Assembly (NCBI RefSeq): GCF_041435055.1
Contig: NZ_CP108002.1
Span: 7,440,001 to 7,504,000 of the forward strand
Source of the DNA: Streptomyces sp. NBC_00341
Lineage (GTDB): Bacteria; Actinomycetota; Actinomycetes; Streptomycetales; Streptomycetaceae
Reading direction: 5' to 3'
DNA: 64,000 nt
Shown here piece after piece: positions 7,697 through 14,934 of the stretch (position 1 is the stretch's first letter; every line of letters starts with the position of its first letter). The notes below the pieces were generated by a model, which saw only the letters and a list, made by a program, of their open reading frames with translations, was not told where the DNA came from and searched no databases. A program made the position numbers and the translations under genes.

Positions 7697-8539
7697 ATGT
7701 CCCACGTCGTACGCGCCGCACTCGTCCAGGCGACCTGGACCGGCGACACCGAATCCATGATCGCCAAGCATGAGGAACACGCTCGCGAGGCAGCCCGGCA
7801 GGGGGCGAAGATCATCGGATTCCAGGAGGTGTTCAACGCCCCCTACTTCTGCCAGGTGCAGGAACCCGAGCACTACCGCTGGGCCGAGGCCGTGCCCGAG
7901 GGTCCGACCGTGCAGCGGATGCGGGAGCTGGCCCGGGAGACCGGCATGGTGATCGTGGTTCCGGTCTTCGAGGTCGAGCAGTCCGGTTTCTACTACAACA
8001 CCGCAGCGGTGATCGACGCCGACGGCTCGTATCTCGGCAAGTACCGCAAGCACCACATCCCGCAGGTCAAGGGTTTCTGGGAGAAGTACTACTTCAAGCC
8101 CGGCAACGTCGGCTGGCCGGTCTTCGACACGGCGGTCGGCAAGGTCGGCGTCTACATCTGCTACGACCGGCACTTTCCCGAGGGCTGGCGTCAACTCGGT
8201 CTCAACGGGGCTCAGTTGGTTTACAACCCGTCCGCGACCTCGCGGGGCCTGTCCGGTCATCTCTGGCAGCTGGAGCAGCCGGCGTCCGCCGTCGCCAACG
8301 AGTACTTCGTCGCCGCGATCAACCGCGTCGGCCAGGAGGAGTACGGCGACAACGACTTCTACGGCACCAGCTACTTCGTCGACCCTCGGGGGCAGTTCGT
8401 CGGTGACGTGGCCAGTGACAAGGAAGAGGAACTGCTCGTCCGTGACCTCGACTTCGGGCTGATCGACGAGGTCCGCCAGCAGTGGGCGTTCTACCGGGAC
8501 CGCCGACCCGACGCGTACGAGGGACTGGTCGAGCCGTGA
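7697..8539 (+). CDS. Carbon-nitrogen hydrolase, likely beta-ureidopropionase (N-carbamoyl-beta-alanine amidase)
   Basis: This 280-residue nitrilase-superfamily enzyme has the Glu-Lys-Cys triad: Glu about 44 in FQEVFNAPYFC, Lys about 118 in KYRKHHIPQ and Cys 155 in YICYDRHFPEG. The context (dihydropyrimidinase and an omega-type aminotransferase) supports hydrolysis of N-carbamoyl-beta-alanine or a related N-carbamoyl amino acid to the amino acid, CO2 and ammonia. N-carbamoylputrescine amidase is a close alternative. ATG 7697 is chosen because AAGGAG lies 6 bases upstream; the open frame extends further 5' but through the operator. Its last four bases overlap the next gene (GTGA), so the two are translationally coupled. 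Confidence 0.88.
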   Translation: MSHVVRAALVQATWTGDTESMIAKHEEHAREAARQGAKIIGFQEVFNAPYFCQVQEPEHYRWAEAVPEGPTVQRMRELARETGMVIVVPVFEVEQSGFYYNTAAVIDADGSYLGKYRKHHIPQVKGFWEKYYFKPGNVGWPVFDTAVGKVGVYICYDRHFPEGWRQLGLNGAQLVYNPSATSRGLSGHLWQLEQPASAVANEYFVAAINRVGQEEYGDNDFYGTSYFVDPRGQFVGDVASDKEEELLVRDLDFGLIDEVRQQWAFYRDRRPDAYEGLVEP

Positions 8540-9819
8540 GCAGCCTGCACCACCGCCATCTCGCCGTCAGCCCGGACTGGCTGGCCCTCTACTACCGGCA
8601 CCCGCTGGAGATCACCCACGGCGAGGGCCGTCACGTCTGGGACGCGGACGGCAACCGCTACCTCGACTTCTTCGGCGGCATCCTCACGACCATGACCGCC
8701 CACGCGCTGCCAGAGGTCACCAAGGCGGTCACCGAGCAGGCCGGGCGGATCATCCACTCCTCCACGCTCTATCTGAACCGGCCGATGGTCGAGCTCGCCG
8801 AGCGCGTGGTCAGCCTCTCCGGCATCCCGGACGCGCGGGTCTTCTTCACCACCTCGGGCACCGAGGCCAATGACACGGCGCTGCTGCTGGCCACCGCGTA
8901 CCGCAGGTCCAACCAGATCCTCGCGATGCGCAACAGCTACCACGGCCGGTCCTTCTCCGCCGTCTCCATCACCGGCAACCACGCCTGGTCGCCCACCGCC
9001 CTGTCCCCGCTCCAGACGCTGTACGTGCACGGGGGCGTCCGCGGCCGGGGGCCGTACGCGCACCTGAGCGACGCGGAGTTCATCGCGGCCTGCGTGGCGG
9101 ACCTGGAGGACCTGCTCGGCCACACCAGGGACGCCGCCGCACTGATCGCGGAGCCCTTCCAGGGCGTGGGCGGGTTCACCTCACCGCCCGACGGCCTGTA
9201 CGCGGCGTTCCGCGAAGTCCTCGACCGGCACGGCATCCTGTGGATCTCCGACGAGGTGCAGACGGGCTGGGGGCGCACCGGGGAGCACTTCTGGGGCTGG
9301 CAGGCCCACGCGGAGAACGGTCCGCCGGACATCGTCACGTTCGCCAAGGGCATCGGCAACGGCATGTCGATCGGAGGCGTCATCGCCCGCGCCGACGTCA
9401 TGAACTGCCTGGACGCCAACTCCATCTCGACGTTCGGCGGTTCGCCGGTCACCATGGCCGCCGGACTCGCCAACCTCTCGTACCTCCTCGAACACGATCT
9501 CCAGGGCAACGCCCGCCGGGTCGGCGGACTCCTCGCCGAGCGGCTGCGGGCGATCGCGGCCGGTTCGGAGTGCGTCCGGGAGGTACGCGGCCGGGGCCTG
9601 ATGATCGGCATCGAGCTGGTGAAGCCCGGCACGGACGAGGCGAACCCCGAAGCGGCCTCGGCCGTCCTGGAGGCGGCCCGGGAGGGCGGCCTGCTCATCG
9701 GCAAGGGCGGCGGCCACAACACCAGCGTGCTGCGTATCGCCCCGCCCCTCTCGCTCTCCGTCGCGGAGGCGGAGGAGGGCGCGGCGATCCTCGCCGACGC
9801 GCTGCGGGCGGCGGGGTGA
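8536..9819 (+). CDS. Class III PLP-dependent aminotransferase
   Basis: This 427-residue enzyme is of the AGXT2/omega-aminotransferase type. The PLP lysine is Lys 271 in TFAKGIGNG, preceded by WISDEVQTGWGRTG, which carries the cofactor-binding Asp. FFTTSGTEANDTALLLA forms the phosphate-binding turn. In this operon it would remove the amino group from beta-alanine or beta-aminoisobutyrate, the end product of reductive pyrimidine breakdown, with pyruvate or glyoxylate as acceptor; that substrate is inferred from neighbours. GTG 8536 overlaps the stop of the hydrolase gene. A hairpin follows (9829-9852). Confidence 0.9.
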   Translation: MSSLHHRHLAVSPDWLALYYRHPLEITHGEGRHVWDADGNRYLDFFGGILTTMTAHALPEVTKAVTEQAGRIIHSSTLYLNRPMVELAERVVSLSGIPDARVFFTTSGTEANDTALLLATAYRRSNQILAMRNSYHGRSFSAVSITGNHAWSPTALSPLQTLYVHGGVRGRGPYAHLSDAEFIAACVADLEDLLGHTRDAAALIAEPFQGVGGFTSPPDGLYAAFREVLDRHGILWISDEVQTGWGRTGEHFWGWQAHAENGPPDIVTFAKGIGNGMSIGGVIARADVMNCLDANSISTFGGSPVTMAAGLANLSYLLEHDLQGNARRVGGLLAERLRAIAAGSECVREVRGRGLMIGIELVKPGTDEANPEAASAVLEAAREGGLLIGKGGGHNTSVLRIAPPLSLSVAEAEEGAAILADALRAAG

Positions 9820-9828
9820 TCCCATGAC

Positions 9829-9852
9829 GGGGCGCCGCCGGTCCGGCGCCCC
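9829..9852. terminator. Bidirectional hairpin terminator
   Basis: GGGGCGCCG (9829-9837) pairs perfectly with CGGCGCCCC (9844-9852) around a 6-base loop, between the convergent aminotransferase gene and the minus-strand secreted-protein gene. Confidence 0.65.
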
Positions 9853-9877
9853 CTCGGGCCCCTCGTCGGGCGGCCGG

Positions 9878-10828
9878 CTACCGCCCGACCGCATCGAACT
9901 TCACGGAGCCTCCGTAGTTCTCGTCGTCGGTGCCCCATACGGCCTGCCTGCCCGGCGCGAAGGCGATGGCCTCGATCTTCCGGTTGTCCCGTTTGGTGAA
10001 GAGGGCGAACGGGACGAGGTCGTCCTTCGGCGTCAGGCGCAGCACCGCGTCATGGGCCCCGTTCACGGTGAGCCGGCCCGCTTCGTAGACGGCGGAGGCG
10101 AACGGCCCGTCGTCCACATTAGGATCCGAGGCCGACGACGCCAGGACGGTGCCGTCGTCAAGGACCTTCAGGTCGCTGGCGTGGCGGACCTCGTCCTCGT
10201 TCGGGAACGGTACGGCGAACTCCTGCCGGGCCGTGACGGTGCCGAATTCCGGTCCGTGCGCACCGACGCGTACCGAGGAGGCGCTCACGACGGCCGCGCG
10301 GGGGCCGCTGCCCCGCGTCGCCCACACGGCGAAGGTCCGGCCCGACCTGTCGCGGTGCAGCGCGAAGCTCTCGTAGTTGTCCCCGTCGTGCCGGCCCGGC
10401 AGCGCGGCCGGGCCGCCCTGGACCACGGCCCGGCCGTCCGCCACGACGATGTGGTAGGCGTCGCCCCTGCTGGCCACGGCGATGTAGTGACCGGGGCGGC
10501 CGGGCACCGCGTCGAGCGCCTCCAGGTCTGCGGGGAGCACGCCGAGCCAGGGGAGTTCGCTGACGGCAGGTGCCCGGCCGGGCCGCAGGCGCAGCGTCGC
10601 CACCCTGCTCTCGTGATCGCCCTTGTTGTCCCGTACGACAACCGCGTCGGCCAGGCCCTGGGCCACCGGCGCGCCCTCGACGAGCGCCATGCCGCTGACC
10701 CCGCCCAGGATGCCGGAGCCGACCCGCTGCCAGCCGTCGGACGGGCCGGGAGCCCCGGCGGCCGGGGGAGCGGTGGCAAGGAAGGCGCAGAGGGCGGTGG
10801 CCGAGGCGATGACTGCGTTTCTGATCAT
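9878..10828 (-). CDS. Secreted protein of unknown function, beta-propeller-like
   Basis: This 316-residue protein has a clear signal peptide (MIRNAVIASATALCAFLATAPPAAG). The mature part is rich in short beta-strand patterns separated by Gly/Asp turns (GLADAVVVRDNKGDHESRVATLRL, GHYIAVASRGDAYHIVVADG, TFAVWATRG, ASDLKVLDDGTVLASSASDPN, KIEAIAFAPGRQAVWGTDDENYGG). This pattern resembles a secreted beta-propeller of the esterase-like phytase type, but I cannot name the family with confidence. No catalytic motif is evident. It lies between two pyrimidine-degradation units without an obvious link to them. Confidence 0.7.
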   Translation of the reverse strand: MIRNAVIASATALCAFLATAPPAAGAPGPSDGWQRVGSGILGGVSGMALVEGAPVAQGLADAVVVRDNKGDHESRVATLRLRPGRAPAVSELPWLGVLPADLEALDAVPGRPGHYIAVASRGDAYHIVVADGRAVVQGGPAALPGRHDGDNYESFALHRDRSGRTFAVWATRGSGPRAAVVSASSVRVGAHGPEFGTVTARQEFAVPFPNEDEVRHASDLKVLDDGTVLASSASDPNVDDGPFASAVYEAGRLTVNGAHDAVLRLTPKDDLVPFALFTKRDNRKIEAIAFAPGRQAVWGTDDENYGGSVKFDAVGR

Positions 10829-11010
10829 GGAGCGAAGCTAGGCGACCGACCCCCGGATCCGGGACGAACTGCCGCCCGCCGCCCGGTGGGTTCCCCCGCA
10901 CGGACTCGCTCCACTCGCCCGTCCGGTGCCAGGCGCGGGGCGCCGCGATGGGCCGGTGGAGTGCCGGACGGATGAAACGGAAACGTCTTCAGCGGTTGAC
11001 CGCAGCGGTA

Positions 11011-11070
11011 TTGCCACAGTGGGCAACCCACTTCTACGTTCTTCACCACGCACCGGTCTACGTGCGTAGA
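11011..11070 (+). promoter_or_regulatory. Promoter and TCTACG-N2-CGTAGA operator of dihydropyrimidinase operon
   Basis: TTGCCA (11011-11016) and TACGTT (11035-11040) are 18 bases apart. The palindrome TCTACG-TG-CGTAGA (11057-11070) lies 16 bases after the -10 hexamer and is preceded by ACGCAC. The -10 hexamer, the palindrome arms and their spacing match the site at 7594-7653, so the same regulator probably controls both units. No regulator gene of an obvious family is adjacent. Confidence 0.65.
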
Positions 11071-11098
11071 CCCGTTCCGCCACAGTGAGGAGGGGTAC

Positions 11099-12499
11099 AT
11101 GAGCCGCACCGTCATCCACGGCGGCCTCGTCGTCACCGCATCCGACGAGATCCACGCCGACGTACTCGTCGAGGGCGGCCGCATCGCCGCACTCGCCGCG
11201 CACGGCACCGACGCCGCAGCGAGCTGGACCGCAGAGCGGACCATCGACGCCACCGGCAAATACGTCATCCCGGGCGGCGTCGACGCGCACACCCACATGG
11301 AGATGCCGTTCGGCGGCACCTACGCCGCGGACACCTTCGAGACCGGGACCCGGGCGGCGGCCTGGGGCGGCACCACCACCATCGTCGACTTCGCCATCCA
11401 GTCCGTGGGGCGCTCCCTGCGCGAGGGGCTCGACGCCTGGTACGCGAAGGCGGACGGCAACTGCGCCATCGACTACGCGTTCCACATGATCCTCGCCGAC
11501 GTGAACGCCTCCTCGCTCAAGGAGATGGACCTGCTGGTGGCGGAGGGCGTCACCTCCTTCAAGCTGTTCATGGCCTACCCCGGCGTCTTCTACAGCGACG
11601 ACGGCCAGATCCTGCGCGCCATGCAGCGGGCCGAGTCCAACGGCGGCCTGATCATGATGCACGCGGAGAACGGCATCGCCATCGACGTCCTGGTCGAGCA
11701 GGCGCTCGCCGCGGGCCGCACCGATCCGCGCTACCACGGAGACGTGCGCAAGGTGGCGCTGGAGGCGGAGGCCACCCACCGCGCCATCCAGCTCGCCCGC
11801 GTCGCGGGGGCCCCGCTGTACATCGTGCACGTCTCCGCCGACGAGGCCGTCGCCGAGGTCGCGGCCGCCCGCCACAAGGGACTGCCCGTCTTCGGGGAGA
11901 CCTGCCCGCAGTACCTCTTCCTCTCCACCGACAACCTCGCGGAGCCGGACTTCGAGGGCGCGAAGTACGTCTGCTCCACACCGCTGCGGCCCAGGGAGCA
12001 CCAGGAGGCGCTCTGGCGGGGGCTGCGGAACAACGAGCTCCAGGTCGTCTCCACCGACCACTGCCCCTTCTGCTTCTCCGGGCAGAAGGAGATGGGACGC
12101 GGCGACTTCTCGAAGATCCCCAACGGCATGCCGGGCGTCGAGAACCGGATGGACCTCCTGCACCAGGCTGTCGTCGACGGCCACATCTCGCGCCGCCGCT
12201 GGATCGAGATCGCCTGCGCCTCGCCGGCCCGGATGTTCGGCCTCTACCCGAAGAAGGGCACCATCGCGCCCGGGGCCGACGCGGACATCGTCATCTACGA
12301 CCCGGCCGCCGAACAGACCGTCTCCGCCGAGACCCACCACATGAACGTGGACTACTCGGCGTACGAGGGAAAGCGGCTCACCGGACAGGTGGAGACCGTG
12401 CTCTCGCGCGGTGAGGTCGTCATCGACCGCCGCACCTTCACCGGCCGCGCCGGACACGGCATGTACACCCCCCGGGCCACCTGTCAGTACCTCAACTAG
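11099..12499 (+). CDS. hydA: Dihydropyrimidinase / D-hydantoinase
   Basis: This 466-residue cyclic amidohydrolase opens dihydrouracil, dihydrothymine or 5-substituted hydantoins to N-carbamoyl amino acids. The zinc ligands are visible: HTH in GVDAHTHMEMP (about 64 and 66), the carboxylated Lys 155 in TSFKLFMAYPG, His in ENGIAIDV-preceded MMHAE, His in YIVHVSA and Asp in STDHCPF. The start ATG follows GTGAGGAGGGG. Length is normal. The product would be the substrate of the carbon-nitrogen hydrolase at 7697, and the two units share an operator. The LLM oxidoreductase gene follows after 11 bases, so they form one operon. Confidence 0.94.
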   Translation: MSRTVIHGGLVVTASDEIHADVLVEGGRIAALAAHGTDAAASWTAERTIDATGKYVIPGGVDAHTHMEMPFGGTYAADTFETGTRAAAWGGTTTIVDFAIQSVGRSLREGLDAWYAKADGNCAIDYAFHMILADVNASSLKEMDLLVAEGVTSFKLFMAYPGVFYSDDGQILRAMQRAESNGGLIMMHAENGIAIDVLVEQALAAGRTDPRYHGDVRKVALEAEATHRAIQLARVAGAPLYIVHVSADEAVAEVAAARHKGLPVFGETCPQYLFLSTDNLAEPDFEGAKYVCSTPLRPREHQEALWRGLRNNELQVVSTDHCPFCFSGQKEMGRGDFSKIPNGMPGVENRMDLLHQAVVDGHISRRRWIEIACASPARMFGLYPKKGTIAPGADADIVIYDPAAEQTVSAETHHMNVDYSAYEGKRLTGQVETVLSRGEVVIDRRTFTGRAGHGMYTPRATCQYLN

Positions 12500-12510
12500 G
12501 AGCATCCGAA

Positions 12511-13512
12511 ATGGACTTCGGACTCGTCCTGCAGACCGACCCGCCCGCCTCCGCCGTCGTAGGCCTGATGCGCCGCGCCGAACGCAACGGCTTCCGCTAC
12601 GGCTGGACGTTCGACTCCGCGGTGCTCTGGCAGGAGCCCTTCGTCATCTACAGCCGCATCCTCGAACACACCGACCGCCTCGTGGTCGGGCCCATGGTCA
12701 CCAACCCCTCCACCCGCACCTGGGAGGTCACCGCCTCCACGTTCGCCACCCTCAACGACATGTACGGCAACCGGACGGTCTGCGGCATCGGCCGCGGCGA
12801 CTCCGCGATGCGGGTGGCGGGCCGCAGTCCCAACACGCTGGCCAGGCTGGGCGAGGCGATGGACGCCATCCGCGACCTCGCGGAGGGACGCGAGGCCGTG
12901 GTCGACGGGCAGCCGATCCAGATCCCCTGGGTCAAGGACGGCCGGCTGCCCGTCTGGATGGGTGCGTACGGGCCCAAGGCGCTCGCGCTGGCCGGGCAGA
13001 AGGCCGACGGCTTCATCCTCCAGCTCGCGGACCCCTTCCTCACCGAATGGATGATCAAAGCGGTGAGGGACGCGGCCGCGGAGGCGGGCCGTGACCCGGA
13101 CTCCGTCACCATCTGCGTCGCCGCGCCCGCCTACGTGGGCGACGATCTCGACCACGCCCGCGAGCAGTGCCGCTGGTTCGGCGGGATGGTCGGCAACCAC
13201 GTGGCCGACCTGGTCACCCGGTACGGCGAGCACTCCGGTCTCGTCCCCGAGGCGCTGACCGCGTACATCGCGGGACGGGCGGGCTACGACTACAGCCACC
13301 ACGGCCGCGCCGGAAACCCCGACACGACCTTCGTACCGGACGAGATCGTCGACCGGTTCTGCCTGCTGGGACCCCCGGCGGCGCACATCGAGAAGCTCCG
13401 GGCCCTGCGTGATCTGGGCGTCGACCAGTTCGCCGTCTACAACATGCACGACGCCCGCGAGGCCACCATCGACGCCTACGGCGCCGAGATCATCCCCGCC
13501 CTCTCCGACTGA
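12511..13512 (+). CDS. LLM-class F420-dependent oxidoreductase
   Basis: This 333-residue luciferase-like TIM barrel begins MDFGLVLQTDPPAS, with RYGWTFDSAVLWQEPFVIYSRIL, VVGPMVTNPSTR, VCGIGRGDSAMRVAGR and PVWMGAYGPKALALAGQKADGFILQ, the pattern of F420-linked members. It is co-transcribed with dihydropyrimidinase. A reduced-cofactor-dependent reduction of uracil/thymine (the missing first step of the reductive pathway) is one possible role, as is oxidation of another ring substrate. This is inference from position only. No dihydropyrimidine dehydrogenase is visible in the window. Confidence 0.85.
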   Translation: MDFGLVLQTDPPASAVVGLMRRAERNGFRYGWTFDSAVLWQEPFVIYSRILEHTDRLVVGPMVTNPSTRTWEVTASTFATLNDMYGNRTVCGIGRGDSAMRVAGRSPNTLARLGEAMDAIRDLAEGREAVVDGQPIQIPWVKDGRLPVWMGAYGPKALALAGQKADGFILQLADPFLTEWMIKAVRDAAAEAGRDPDSVTICVAAPAYVGDDLDHAREQCRWFGGMVGNHVADLVTRYGEHSGLVPEALTAYIAGRAGYDYSHHGRAGNPDTTFVPDEIVDRFCLLGPPAAHIEKLRALRDLGVDQFAVYNMHDAREATIDAYGAEIIPALSD

Positions 13513-13586
13513 CCCCTCCGCGGGGTGGGCCGGTTTGGAGCCTGTGTGGTGGGTACGCGCCGTGGACCCCACGAAAGGACCACGCC

Positions 13587-14900
13587 GTGCCCGTACAGCG
13601 GAAGAACATCTTCATACTCGGCCTGGACGAGGCGAATCTGCCGACTCTGGAATCCGTCCCCGAATCCGACACGTACCGCTTCCATCCCCTGCTGAGCATC
13701 AGCGAGCTGCAGGAGGGCGAGGTCTCGGTGGCCGATCTGATGAACCGTGCCCGCGAGATCCTGGACGCGCACGAGGGCAGCATCGACGCGATCGTCGGCT
13801 ACTGGGACTTCCCCGTGAGCACGCTCGTGCCGATGCTCGGCAGCGAATACGGCACGCGCACCACGAGCCTTGAGTCCGTCGTCAAATGTGAGCACAAGTA
13901 CTGGAGCCGGCTGGAACAGCAGAAGGTGATCGACGAATACCCGAGCTTCGGCGTGGTGGATCTGGACAGCGCGGATCCTCAGCCGCCCGAAGGCGTGGGC
14001 TTCCCCATGTGGCTCAAGCCTGCCCTCGCGTACTCGTCGGAACTGGCTTACGGCGTCTCGGACATGACGGAGTTCCGCACGGCCGTGAACAAGATCCGTG
14101 AGGGCATCGACCGGGTCGGAAGGCCGTTCAACGAGGTACTGGAGCTCCTGGAACTTCCGCCGGAGATGGCGGGAGTGGGAGGCCAGGTCTGTCTGGCCGA
14201 GGAAGCGATGACCGGCATTCAGGTGGCGGTCGAGGGATATGTGAACGACGGGGAGGTGACCGTCTACGGAGTACTCGACTCGATCAACTACTCCGGTTCC
14301 TCCTGCTTCCTGCGTCACCAGTACCCGAGCGCTCTGCCGCCCTCGGTGATCCAGAAACTGCACGAGGTGAGCGAGCGGACCATGCGGCAGATAGGCATGG
14401 ACTCCGCCACCTTCAGCATCGAGTACTTCTACGACCCCAAGACCGGTGACGTCAGCCTGCTGGAGATCAATCCTCGGCACTCCCAGTCACACGCGGAGTT
14501 GTTCGACTATGTCGACGGCGCCCCCAACCATCACCGGATGATCAGCCTCGCACTCGGAAACGACCCCGCCCTCCCCGGCGGGCAGGGCCCGTACGGCGTG
14601 GCCGCCAAGTGGTACTACAGGTGGTTCGGGGAGGGGACGGTGCACCAGGTGCCCACCCCTGACGAGCTCGCGGCGATCGAGCGGGAGATACCCGGGGTGC
14701 GGATAGACGTCGTGCCCGCAGAGGGGCAGAAGCTCTCCTCCGTGTCCCAGCAGGACAGCTACAGCTACGAGATCGCCCACATCTTCACCGGGGCGGACGA
14801 CGAGGAGGGCCTGCGACGCAAGTTCGACCAGTGCATCGCAGCCCTCGGCCTCACCTTTGACCACACCGCACCGGGCGGCCGTGACGAGAAGACGTCCTGA
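13587..14900 (+). CDS. ATP-grasp enzyme of unknown substrate
   Basis: This 437-residue protein has an ATP-grasp arrangement. A central segment contains MWLKPALAYSSELAYGVSDM (lysine for ATP), then FSIEYFYDPKTGDVSLLEINPRHSQSH (about 280-305), whose Glu and Asn would bind magnesium. Such enzymes join a carboxylate to an amine via an acyl phosphate. The N-terminal NIFILGLDEANLPTLESVPESDTYRFHPLL is typical of ATP-grasp proteins with an unassigned substrate. GTG 13587 follows GAAAGGA. The next gene starts 34 bases downstream and is a hydrolase of the CocE/NonD type, so the pair may make and trim, or protect against, an amide or peptide. Confidence 0.82.
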   Translation: MPVQRKNIFILGLDEANLPTLESVPESDTYRFHPLLSISELQEGEVSVADLMNRAREILDAHEGSIDAIVGYWDFPVSTLVPMLGSEYGTRTTSLESVVKCEHKYWSRLEQQKVIDEYPSFGVVDLDSADPQPPEGVGFPMWLKPALAYSSELAYGVSDMTEFRTAVNKIREGIDRVGRPFNEVLELLELPPEMAGVGGQVCLAEEAMTGIQVAVEGYVNDGEVTVYGVLDSINYSGSSCFLRHQYPSALPPSVIQKLHEVSERTMRQIGMDSATFSIEYFYDPKTGDVSLLEINPRHSQSHAELFDYVDGAPNHHRMISLALGNDPALPGGQGPYGVAAKWYYRWFGEGTVHQVPTPDELAAIEREIPGVRIDVVPAEGQKLSSVSQQDSYSYEIAHIFTGADDEEGLRRKFDQCIAALGLTFDHTAPGGRDEKTS

Positions 14901-14934
14901 AGAGGCCCCGAGCGGAAAGGAGCACATCATCGGT

